A stretch of 64,000 nt of DNA from Streptomyces olivochromogenes. Lineage in GTDB: Bacteria; Actinomycetota; Actinomycetes; Streptomycetales; Streptomycetaceae. The notes beneath the pieces were generated by a model, which was not told where the DNA came from, ran no database searches, and saw nothing but the letters and a program-made list of their open reading frames with translations. The DNA lies in contig NZ_KQ948451.1 in the NCBI RefSeq assembly GCF_001514115.1, positions 95,669 to 159,668 of the forward strand, written 5' to 3'. Numbering within the stretch: position 1 is the first letter of the stretch; each line of letters starts with the position of its first letter. The translations under genes were made by a program, and so were the position numbers. Of the stretch, positions 36,342 through 44,048 are shown piece by piece.

Positions 36342-38495
36342 GTGTCCGACTGGCAGAGGTCCGAGCAGGCGCCGGCGGGACGGCGGCCGATGCCGGTCGG
36401 GCGGCCGATGCTGTCGCTGACGCTGGCCTCGATGATGGAGGCGGTCCACGCCCACTCCGGGGCGGTGTACCTGCTGACGCCGGGTGAGGCCGTGCTGGAG
36501 ATGGCGGTCATGGCGGGCATGCCCAGGTCGTTCGCGGCGCCGTGGGAGCGGGTGGGGCTCAACGCGCCGATCCCGGTCGCCTTGGCGGTGCGCGAGCGGC
36601 GCCTTGTCTGGGTCGGGGGCGAGGAGGAGATGGCCCGCCGCTTCCCGCGGATCGCCATGGTCCTGCCGTACCCCTTCGCGCTGGCCGCCCTCCCGGTGGC
36701 GACCGCGGGGAACGTGTACGGCGCCGTCTTCGTGACCTGGCCCGGATCGCACCCGCTGGACCTCTCCGACCGGGAACGCGACCATCTCACCGCGTCCTGC
36801 GCCCGGCTCGCGCTGCGTCTGGAGCGGGCGGCGACGGAACGGCGTCCGGCCCATCCCGAGGCGGATCTGCTGGGGTCGTCCGCGGCTCCGGCGACCGACG
36901 TGCTCGGCACGCTGGAGGCGGCGCGGATGGTGGCGCGGTTGCCGTACGGGCTGTGTGCCCTGGACCTGAACGGCCGGATCAGTTTCGCCAACGCCGCGAC
37001 GGCGGACATGCTCGGCGTCCCGGTCAGCGGGCTGCTGGGCACCCAGCTGTGGGCGTCGGTGCCCTGGCTCAACGACCCGGTCTACGAGGACCGTTACCGG
37101 GCCGCGCTGATCAGCCAGCATGTGACGTCGTTCGTGGCGCTGCGGCCGCCCGGCGACTGGATGTCGTTCCGGCTCTATCCGAGTACGACCGGACTGAGCG
37201 TGCGCATCTCCCGGGCCCGGGCGGTGGCCGAGATGGGGCGCCTCGAGTCGCGGTACGGCGAGGACGACACCACCCCGCGCCTGGTGACCATCACCCAGGT
37301 GCTGAGTCTGGCCGGCGCGCTCACCCAGGCGGCCGGTGTCGAGGACGTGGTGCAGTTGGTGGCGGACGAGATCGCGCCGGCCGTCGGCAGCAAGGCCCTG
37401 GTCGTCCTCGGCTCGCGGTCCGGCCGCCTGCACGTGCTCGGCCACCGTGGGTACGCGGACGCGAACGTCGTCGAGTGCTGGCACGGAGTGCCACTGAGCG
37501 CGCAGACTCCGGGCACCCAGGCCCTGAAGACCGGGGTGCCGGCGTTCTTCGACTCCCGTCAGCAGCTGGAGCGCCTCTACCCGGACGGGTGTGCGACGCC
37601 CGACGGGATGGCGGCGTGGGCGTATCTGCCGCTGATCGCGTCCGGACGGCCGGTGGGCACCTGCGTCCTCGGGTACGCGGAGCCGCACACCTTCCCGGCG
37701 GAGGAGCGTGCCGTGCTGACCAGCCTCTGCGGTCTGATCGCGCAGGCCCTTGAGCGGGCCCTGCTCTACGACGCCAAGCTGCAGCTGGCACACGGTCTGC
37801 AGGCCGCGCTGTTGCCGCACTCGTTGCCCACGCTGCCCTCGATCGAGGCGGCCGCGCGCTATCTCCCGGCCACCCAGGGGATGGAGATCGGCGGGGACTT
37901 CTACGACCTGATGCCCTCGCACGGTCTGGCCGCCGCGGTCATCGGTGACGTGCAGGGGCACAACGTGACGGCGGCGGGCCTGATGGGGCAGATCCGCACG
38001 GCCGTACGGGCGTACACGACCGTCGGTCAGCCGCCGGAGGAGGTCATGCGCAGCACCAACCGGCTGCTGATCGACCTGGGGGCCGAACTCTTCGCGAGCT
38101 GTCTCTATCTGCGTCTCGACCCGGCGCGCGAGGTGGCCGTCATGTCGCGCGCGGGTCATCCGCCTCCGCTGCTGCTGCGGCCGGACGGGCGGGTCCGGGT
38201 GCTCGACCTGGCCGGTGGACCACTGCTGGGGATCGACTCGGCCGCCACGTATCCGACGACCGAGGTGCCGCTCGTCCCCGGTTCGGTACTCGCCCTGTAC
38301 ACCGACGGTCTGATCGAGTCGCCCGGCGTGGACATCGAGGACGCCCTGGCAGACCTCGGCCGGAAACTCACCGAGGGCGGTGACCTGCCGCTGGACGCGC
38401 TGGCCGACCGTCTCGTCGAGCAGAGCGGGGCGGTGTCGCAGGAGCGGCTCGACGACGTGGCGCTGCTGCTGTTGCGGGCGCGTCCGCACGACTGA
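36342..38495 (+). CDS. SpoIIE-type protein phosphatase with GAF and PAS domains
   Basis: A 717-residue phosphatase. Domains in order: N-terminal GAF (SLTLASMMEAVHAHSGAVYL, residues 25-160), PAS (ARLPYGLCALDLNGRISFAN, about 200-300), second GAF (310-470) and SpoIIE PP2C-like domain (GGDFYDLM, GDVQGHNVTAAG, YTDGLIES, LDDVALLLL, about 480-710). Metal-binding Asp residues are in place. Unlike its divergent neighbour it lacks the HATPase domain. The GTG (VSDWQRSE) is chosen because GAGGAGG lies eight bases upstream. It likely acts on STAS-type antagonists in a stress-sigma network; the signal may be a small molecule or redox cue. Confidence 0.92.
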   Translation: MSDWQRSEQAPAGRRPMPVGRPMLSLTLASMMEAVHAHSGAVYLLTPGEAVLEMAVMAGMPRSFAAPWERVGLNAPIPVALAVRERRLVWVGGEEEMARRFPRIAMVLPYPFALAALPVATAGNVYGAVFVTWPGSHPLDLSDRERDHLTASCARLALRLERAATERRPAHPEADLLGSSAAPATDVLGTLEAARMVARLPYGLCALDLNGRISFANAATADMLGVPVSGLLGTQLWASVPWLNDPVYEDRYRAALISQHVTSFVALRPPGDWMSFRLYPSTTGLSVRISRARAVAEMGRLESRYGEDDTTPRLVTITQVLSLAGALTQAAGVEDVVQLVADEIAPAVGSKALVVLGSRSGRLHVLGHRGYADANVVECWHGVPLSAQTPGTQALKTGVPAFFDSRQQLERLYPDGCATPDGMAAWAYLPLIASGRPVGTCVLGYAEPHTFPAEERAVLTSLCGLIAQALERALLYDAKLQLAHGLQAALLPHSLPTLPSIEAAARYLPATQGMEIGGDFYDLMPSHGLAAAVIGDVQGHNVTAAGLMGQIRTAVRAYTTVGQPPEEVMRSTNRLLIDLGAELFASCLYLRLDPAREVAVMSRAGHPPPLLLRPDGRVRVLDLAGGPLLGIDSAATYPTTEVPLVPGSVLALYTDGLIESPGVDIEDALADLGRKLTEGGDLPLDALADRLVEQSGAVSQERLDDVALLLLRARPHD

Positions 38496-38555
38496 GCGGT
38501 ACCGGAAACCCCGCGAGGTACGGCCCTCTCGTGAGCGGCGGGGGGAAACGCGGTG

Positions 38556-38587
38556 GGGTCCGGCCCTCCCGCCGGAGGGCCGGACCC
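38556..38587. terminator. Bidirectional hairpin terminator
   Basis: A perfect 14-bp stem beginning GGGTCCGGCCCTCC with a four-base loop separates the SpoIIE gene from the convergent S1 protease gene. It should stop transcription from both sides. Confidence 0.88.
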
Positions 38588-38646
38588 TTCCACTGCCGAC
38601 CGGGCCGTGGTGGCGCGGCCGGGTCAGTGGCTCGTGGTCACCGGTG

Positions 38647-40041
38647 TCACGGGGTGCTGGTCACCAGGCCGGAGCCGGCGTCCATACCGGTGCTGGACTG
38701 GTGGCTGCCGGTCCCGGACTCGTCGCCCGCGGCCGGGTCGGTGGCCGCCGGGTCCGTGGCCGCGGGGTCGGTTGCCGCCGGGTCCGTGGCTGCCGGGTCG
38801 GTGGCCGCGGGGTCGGTCGCCGCCGGGTCGGTGGCCGCCGGGTCCGTGGCCGCCGGGTCGGTCGCCGCGGCGCTCGCGTCGCCGGCACCCGCGGCGTCAC
38901 CCGCGCCGAGCGTCGCGCCGGTCGCCTGGAGGGCGGCGGTCACGGGCTGGAAGAAGGTCTCGCCGCCGACGGTGCAGTCACCACTGCCGCCGGAGGTCAG
39001 GCCGATCGCACTGCCGTCCGCGGTGAACAGGGAGCCACCGCTGTCGCCCGCCTCGGCACAGACGTCGGTCTGTATGAGACCGGTGACGGTGTCGACGCCG
39101 TTGGGGTCGGTCTCACTCTGGAAGTTGACCGTGGCGTCGAGGCCGGTGACCGAGCCGTCGTGCAGACCGGTGGTGCTGCCCATCCGGAGGACCTGCTGAC
39201 CGACCGTGGCGTCCGCCGCCTGGGTGATCTGGACGGTCTTCCCATTGCCCTCGTTCACCTCGCTCGCCGTCTGGGTGGCGGGGTCGTCGTACTTCACGAG
39301 GGAGAAGTCGCCGGCACCGGGGAAGGTGGCCTGGTCGACGGTCGCGATCGGCTGGCCGTTCTGCGAGTCCGACCACTGCTTGGCCGCGACACCGCAGTGT
39401 CCGGCGGTCAGGAAGGCGGGGGCGCCGTCGCTCGCTGTGACGTTGAAGCCGAGGGAACAGCGGACGCCGCCGGCGTCCGTCTGGGCGAAGATCGCGTCAC
39501 CGCCCGACACGAACGTCTTGAACGTACCGGCGGACTTCTTGACCGTGGCCACGCCGGAACCGAGCGAGTCGACGGTCGACGTCAGCTTGGCCCACTTCGC
39601 ACCCGTGACGGTGCTGTCGGCGGTGACCTGGACCTGGTTCGTCTTGGGGTCGATCGACCAGGCGGTGCCCGGGATGGTCGCGTCGGACTTCAGTGTCTTG
39701 GCAGCCGTCTTGAGCGTGGACAGGCTGTTGTCGACACTGCGGGGAACAGCGCCGGCCTTCTCGACGGTGTTGACGACATTGCTGTTGTTGCCAACGATAT
39801 TGACGATGACCTGCTGCTTCGCGGCGTCCCAGTACGCGCCGCCGTAGGCGTCACCGAGCTGGGAGGCGATGAGCGAGGCCAGGCTCGAGGCGTCCGCGGA
39901 CTTCAGCGTCTTGGGAGCGGCGTCCTTCGCGTCGGTCTGCGAGGCGTTGGCGTGGGGCAGCAGCAGAGCCGCCGCTCCGAGCGCCGCGACGCCTCCGACA
40001 GCGATGGCGGCCTTGCGCTTGGGAATCCTTTTGTGACTCAA
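38647..40041 (-). CDS. Secreted S1-family (streptogrisin/alpha-lytic-like) serine protease with repeat tail
   Basis: A 464-residue exported protease. The start is TTG, eight bases after AGGAGG. A signal peptide (AAIAVGGVAALGAAALLLPHANA) is followed by a propeptide with LASLIASQLGDAYGGAYWD, typical of alpha-lytic-type pro-regions. The chymotrypsin-like domain has His in LTAGHCG (near 214), Asp in GDFSLVKYD (near 244) and Ser in AGDSGGSLF (near 333), with Cys pairs conserved. After the domain comes a Gly/Ala stretch and nine ATDPA pentapeptides, then GSHQSSTGMDAG. The tail may serve as a wall-spanning or binding linker. It lies next to, and divergent from, the double-glycine peptide locus. Confidence 0.92.
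   Translation of the reverse strand: MSHKRIPKRKAAIAVGGVAALGAAALLLPHANASQTDAKDAAPKTLKSADASSLASLIASQLGDAYGGAYWDAAKQQVIVNIVGNNSNVVNTVEKAGAVPRSVDNSLSTLKTAAKTLKSDATIPGTAWSIDPKTNQVQVTADSTVTGAKWAKLTSTVDSLGSGVATVKKSAGTFKTFVSGGDAIFAQTDAGGVRCSLGFNVTASDGAPAFLTAGHCGVAAKQWSDSQNGQPIATVDQATFPGAGDFSLVKYDDPATQTASEVNEGNGKTVQITQAADATVGQQVLRMGSTTGLHDGSVTGLDATVNFQSETDPNGVDTVTGLIQTDVCAEAGDSGGSLFTADGSAIGLTSGGSGDCTVGGETFFQPVTAALQATGATLGAGDAAGAGDASAAATDPAATDPAATDPAATDPAATDPAATDPAATDPAATDPAATDPAAGDESGTGSHQSSTGMDAGSGLVTSTP
38732..38866. repeat. Nine tandem 15-bp units encoding ATDPA repeats
   Basis: Nine in-frame 15-base units of the type GCCGGGTCSGTGGCC encode the ATDPA pentapeptides of the S1 protease tail. Units differ only at silent positions, so the protein repeat is perfect while the DNA has drifted, pointing to selection on the protein. 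Confidence 0.93.
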
Positions 40042-40710
40042 CTCTTTGACCTCCTGGGGACGGGGTCGAGGCCACCGTCCGGCGGCTGACTAGGGGGCGC
40101 CTGGATGCCTGTTGATACGCGTGAGCCGCGCGGGCTGTTCAACTGTGTTTAAAAAAGAGCCGAGTTGGCTTGGCCAAACGCATGGAATACCAGGCAATCG
40201 GGCCATTACACCGAGTGAGCAGCCGATCCGGCACGTTCCGCTACCGATCGGTAACGGTCCGTCTTCCGGCGGGAGCGGAATCCTGGCTTCAGGGAATCTG
40301 CACATCGAATACGCAGGCGCGTCACGGAGGACAGCGGATCTGCACACTCGCGCGCCCCCCTCCGCGCCATTGCGGTGGGACTGTCCCTTTCGGGCGCGGG
40401 GCGACAAGCGCGGGGACGGAACAATGCCGTGCAGCATGTGAAGAACTGACTGCCGAGACGTGCGCACACCTGCACGGTTGGGACCCGGCCGCGCTCAAGT
40501 TCGCAGGTGAGAGCCCCGGTTGATTGGATGCGCGCGCCACGAGCGTGCTTTGATCCGTTGCACCGCGGAGGTCGCAGCCAGGCATCCGGGAACGGGCGCC
40601 GCACAGCGCTCGGAATCGGGTGCCGCACCCCCGCGGTGGCGGCCGTCATCTGTCCCCAGAGGGGGGCCGCTCTCCCCCTTATGAATATCCATACGAAGGG
40701 AAGTTCCCTC
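40042..40710. other. Long divergent intergenic region, protease versus peptide gene
   Basis: About 670 bases hold no supported gene; the frames open here lack ribosome sites and coding bias. The base composition is less GC-rich than its surroundings, with a TTTAAAAAAGAG tract 110 bases upstream of the protease, and a 20-base imperfect palindrome. It must carry the promoters of both flanking genes. Confidence 0.6.
40238..40257. promoter_or_regulatory. Imperfect 20-bp palindrome with perfect 12-bp core
   Basis: The core TACCGATCGGTA is perfectly palindromic and the flanks CCG/CGG extend symmetry to 9 of 10 arm positions. It is about 200 bases upstream of the S1 protease start and 450 upstream of the peptide gene. 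A dimeric regulator site is plausible. Confidence 0.4.
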
Positions 40711-40926
40711 ATGAACTCCACCCCCCAGGTTGCCACCGCCGAGATCTCGGACGCCGACCTCGACAACGTGTCCGGCGGCCTGTCGCTGAACGCCGTTGGC
40801 ACCGTCTCCGGCCTGGTCGACGGTGTTGCCCCGGTCTCCGGCCTGGTCAACACGGTTGTCGGCACCGTCGAGGGTGTCACCGGCCTCAACACCGCCCCGG
40901 TCACGGGCCTGGTCGCCGGTCTCTGA
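40711..40926 (+). CDS. Double-glycine leader peptide precursor (RiPP/bacteriocin-like), cysteine-free core
   Basis: A 71-residue precursor. The leader (residues 1-23) contains the bacteriocin-type element EISDADLDNVSGG, with conserved Leu/Val spacing before Gly-Gly, the cleavage site of C39 peptidases. The predicted 48-residue core has no Cys, Lys, Arg or aromatic residue and is rich in Gly, Val, Leu and Thr. It is internally duplicated: GTVSGLVDGVAPVSGLV is repeated as GTVEGVTGLNTAPVTGLV. This suggests a membrane-active or self-associating glycine-zipper peptide rather than a lanthipeptide. The exporter genes follow directly. The ATG is preceded by GAAGGGAAG; another in-frame ATG lies 10 codons upstream (MNIHTKGSS). 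Confidence 0.82.
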   Translation: MNSTPQVATAEISDADLDNVSGGLSLNAVGTVSGLVDGVAPVSGLVNTVVGTVEGVTGLNTAPVTGLVAGL

Positions 40927-40945
40927 TCGCGTTTCAGTGCCGTTG

Positions 40946-40976
40946 AGTCCCGGAACCACTCCCCGGTTCCGGGACT
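40946..40976 (+). terminator. Stem-loop between precursor and exporter genes
   Basis: A perfect 12-bp stem beginning AGTCCCGGAACC with a seven-base loop lies 20 bases after the precursor stop and about 40 before the HlyD-like start. It may act as a partial terminator or 3' stabiliser so that precursor transcript exceeds exporter transcript. Confidence 0.75.
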
Positions 40977-41018
40977 TCTCGGATGCCGTAAACCTCTCGA
41001 ACAGGTGAGGGAAGTCCC

Positions 41019-41828
41019 GTGCAGTTCCGCCAACAGGCCCTCGCCAAGCTGCAGTCGCCCGAAGAGCTCGACCTTCCGGTGCGCTTCGCCCGCCCCCAGG
41101 GCTGGCTCGCCCTGTCCGTGACGGTGGTCGTCATGGCGGCGGCGTCCGTCTGGGCCGTGACGGGCACGGTGGCGTCCACCGTGAGCGCGCCCGCCGTCCT
41201 CACCCACGGCGAGGGCAGTTACATCCTGCAGAGCCCCGTCGCGGGGCAGGTCACCGAGGTCGTCGCCCAGGAGGGCGAACGGCTGCCCGCGAACGCGCCC
41301 GTGCTCAAGGTCCGTACGGCCCAGGGCGCTACGACCGTCGTCCGCACGGTCGCCGCGGGACGCGTCACCGCGCTCGCCGCCACCATCGGCGCGATCATCT
41401 CGACCGGCGCGAACGTCGCCGCCGTGGAGAAGGTCGCCCACGCCGATGATCCGCTCTACGCGACGGTGTACGTCCCCGCCGAGAGCGCGGCCACCATCCC
41501 CGCGAACGCCGCCGTCGACCTCACCGTGCAGTCGGTGCCGACCCAGCAGTACGGAGTACTGCGCGGCCATGTGAAGGCGGTCGGCCGCAGCGTGCAGACC
41601 CCCCAGCAGATCTCCTCCTTCCTCGGTGACAGCCAACTCGGCGAACAGTTCACCAAGAAGGGCAGGCCGGTGGCCGTCCTGGTCCGCCTCGACCGCTCCG
41701 CCGCGACGAAGAGCGGTCTGAAGTGGTCCTCGGCCGACGGGCCGCCGTTCGCGCTCACCTCCATGACCGTGGCCACGGGTTCGATCCGCCTGGCCGATCA
41801 GCGCCCCGTCGATTGGCTCCTGCCGTGA
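41019..41828 (+). CDS. HlyD-like membrane-fusion adaptor of the peptide exporter
   Basis: A 269-residue adaptor. One transmembrane helix (LALSVTVVVMAAASVWAV, residues 33-50) follows a short cytoplasmic segment; the outside part has the lipoyl-like half motifs GSYILQSPVAGQVTEVVAQEGERL and RTVAAGRVTALAATIGAIISTG, then a beta-barrel domain with DPLYATVYVPAES. The usual long coiled coil is missing, as in NHLP-type bacteriocin adaptors of Gram-positives. It would link the ABC exporter to the cell exterior. GTG start after GTGAGGGAAG. Its stop overlaps the start of the C39 ABC gene. Confidence 0.88.
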   Translation: MQFRQQALAKLQSPEELDLPVRFARPQGWLALSVTVVVMAAASVWAVTGTVASTVSAPAVLTHGEGSYILQSPVAGQVTEVVAQEGERLPANAPVLKVRTAQGATTVVRTVAAGRVTALAATIGAIISTGANVAAVEKVAHADDPLYATVYVPAESAATIPANAAVDLTVQSVPTQQYGVLRGHVKAVGRSVQTPQQISSFLGDSQLGEQFTKKGRPVAVLVRLDRSAATKSGLKWSSADGPPFALTSMTVATGSIRLADQRPVDWLLP

Positions 41829-44047
41829 CCCCCGCACCGGACACCCGGAGCAGACGCCGTACCGCCCCGCCCAAGCGCACGGTCCCCAAGGCGAAGGGGA
41901 AGACGGTCCGCACCCCCACCGTCCTCCAGATGGAGGCCGTGGAGTGCGGCGCCGCCTCCCTCGCGATGGTGCTCGGCCACTACGGCCGACACATCCCCCT
42001 CGAAGAGCTGCGCATCGCCTGCGGTGTCTCCCGGGACGGCTCGCGCGCCAGCAACCTGCTCAAGGCGGCGCGCAGTTACGGCCTCACGGCCAAGGGCATG
42101 CAGATGGACACGGCCGCGCTCGCCGAGGTGAAGGCGCCCGCGATCCTGTTCTGGGAGTTCAACCACTACGTCGTCTACGACGGCATGGGCCGCCGCTTCG
42201 GACGGCGCGGTGTGCACATCAACGACCCCGGCAAGGGCCGGCGTTTCGTGCCCATGGAGGACTTCGACACCAGCTTCACGGGTGTGGTGCTGGTCATGGA
42301 GCCGGGGCCCGACTTCCACAAGGGCGGCCGCAAGCCGGGCGTCCTGGGTGCCATGCCGGCCCGGCTGCGCGGCACCTCCGGCACGATGCCCGCGGCCGTA
42401 CTGGCGAGCCTGCTGCTGGTCGCGGTCGGCGCGGCGGTCCCCGCGCTGAGCCGGACGTACATCGACACGTATCTGATCGGCGGCCGGACCTCGCTGCTGG
42501 GTGTGCTGTTCGCGTCGATGGGCGCCTGTGTGGTGCTGACCGTCGTGCTGACCTGGCTCCAGCAGGCGAACCTGCTGCACGGCCGGATCATCTCCTCCAC
42601 CCTCTCCAGCGCCCGCTTCCTGCGCCATCTGCTGCGGCTGCCCGTCACGTTCTTCTCCCAGCGCAGCCCGGCCGACCTGGTGCAGCGGCTCCAGTCGAAC
42701 GACGCAGTGGCCGAGACCCTGGCCCGCGACCTCGCGGCGGCGGGCGTGGACGCGATCGTGGTCGTCCTGTACGCGGTGCTCCTCTACACCTACGACCCGC
42801 AGCTCACGGCCGTGGGCATCGGTGTCGCGCTGCTCAACGTGATCGCGATGCGCGTGGTGATCCGGCTGCGCGCGACCCGTACGGCGAAGCTGCGCGCCGA
42901 CAACGCGCGCCTCACCAACACCGCGTACACCGGCCTCCAGTTGATCGAGACGATGAAGGCGACCGGCGGGGAGGACGGCTACTTCCGCAAGTGGGCGGGC
43001 CAGCACGCGACCACCCTGGAGGAGCAGCAGCGCCTCGGGGTGCCGAGCGCCTGGCTGGGCGTGGTCGCACCGACGCTCGCGACGCTCAACTCCGCGCTGA
43101 TCCTGTGGATCGGAGGTCTGCGGGCGGTCGAGGGGCACATCTCCGTCGGTCTGCTCGTCGCCTTCCAGGCCCTGGTCACCCGCTTCACCGCACCCCTCAC
43201 CCGGCTCAACGGCGTCGCGGGCCGCATCCAGGACTTCGCCGCCGACGTGGCCCGGCTCAAGGACGTCGAGAACTTCCAGACCGACCCGCTCTACGCCCGT
43301 TCCGGCGGCGGCGAGTCCACCCGCCGGCTCCAGGGTCATGTCGAGCTGGAGAACATCACGTTCGGCTACAGCCCGCTCGACAAACCCCTGCTCACCGGCT
43401 TCTCACTGACGGTCGGCCCGGGCCAGCAGGTGGCCCTGGTCGGCGGCTCGGGCAGCGGCAAGTCCACGGTCTCCAGGCTCATATCGGGCCTGTACGCCCC
43501 GTGGGAGGGCACGATCCGCATCGACGGACAGCGGCTGGAGGACATCCCGCGCGGCGCGCTGGCCGCCTCCGTCTCCTTCGTCGACCAGGACGTGTTCCTC
43601 TTCGAGGGGACGGTCCGCGACAACGTGGCGCTGTGGGATCCGTCCATCCCCGACGAGGCCGTGGTCGCGGCGTTGGAGGACGCGGCGCTGTACGACGTCG
43701 TCACGCGCCGCCCCGGTGGCATCCACAGCCGGGTGGAGCAGGACGGCCGCAACTTCTCCGGTGGCCAGCGTCAACGCCTGGAGATCGCACGGGCGTTGGT
43801 GCGCCGGCCCAGCATCCTGGTGCTCGACGAGGTGACCAGCGCGCTGGACGCCGAGACCGAGCAGACGGTCATCGACAACCTGCGCAAGCGCGGCTGCGCC
43901 TGTGTGGTGATCGCGCACCGGCTCAGCACCGTGCGCGACAGCGACGAGATCGTCGTGCTGCAGCACGGCACGATCGTGGAACGCGGGCGGCACGACGCCC
44001 TGGTGGCGGCCGGCGGTCCGTACGCCGAGCTGGTCAAGGAGCGATGA
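41825..44047 (+). CDS. Peptidase-containing ABC exporter (C39, NHLP-type)
   Basis: A 740-residue PCAT. The N-terminal C39 cysteine peptidase has oxyanion Gln and catalytic Cys in LQMEAVECGAASLAMVL, His in FNHYVVYDG and Asp in HINDPGKGR. Then come six transmembrane helices and the ATPase with Walker A VGGSGSGKST, signature FSGGQRQR, Walker B ILVLDEVT and switch His in IAHRLST. It should cut the precursor after Gly-Gly and export the core. The GTG start overlaps the adaptor stop by three bases, and the next ABC gene starts one base after its stop. Confidence 0.94.
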   Translation: MTPAPDTRSRRRTAPPKRTVPKAKGKTVRTPTVLQMEAVECGAASLAMVLGHYGRHIPLEELRIACGVSRDGSRASNLLKAARSYGLTAKGMQMDTAALAEVKAPAILFWEFNHYVVYDGMGRRFGRRGVHINDPGKGRRFVPMEDFDTSFTGVVLVMEPGPDFHKGGRKPGVLGAMPARLRGTSGTMPAAVLASLLLVAVGAAVPALSRTYIDTYLIGGRTSLLGVLFASMGACVVLTVVLTWLQQANLLHGRIISSTLSSARFLRHLLRLPVTFFSQRSPADLVQRLQSNDAVAETLARDLAAAGVDAIVVVLYAVLLYTYDPQLTAVGIGVALLNVIAMRVVIRLRATRTAKLRADNARLTNTAYTGLQLIETMKATGGEDGYFRKWAGQHATTLEEQQRLGVPSAWLGVVAPTLATLNSALILWIGGLRAVEGHISVGLLVAFQALVTRFTAPLTRLNGVAGRIQDFAADVARLKDVENFQTDPLYARSGGGESTRRLQGHVELENITFGYSPLDKPLLTGFSLTVGPGQQVALVGGSGSGKSTVSRLISGLYAPWEGTIRIDGQRLEDIPRGALAASVSFVDQDVFLFEGTVRDNVALWDPSIPDEAVVAALEDAALYDVVTRRPGGIHSRVEQDGRNFSGGQRQRLEIARALVRRPSILVLDEVTSALDAETEQTVIDNLRKRGCACVVIAHRLSTVRDSDEIVVLQHGTIVERGRHDALVAAGGPYAELVKER

Positions 44048-44048
44048 G

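Noticed and set aside
40090..40467. A 125-codon minus-strand ORF upstream of the peptide gene
   Set aside because: No ribosome site, poor third-position GC pattern and no recognisable domain.
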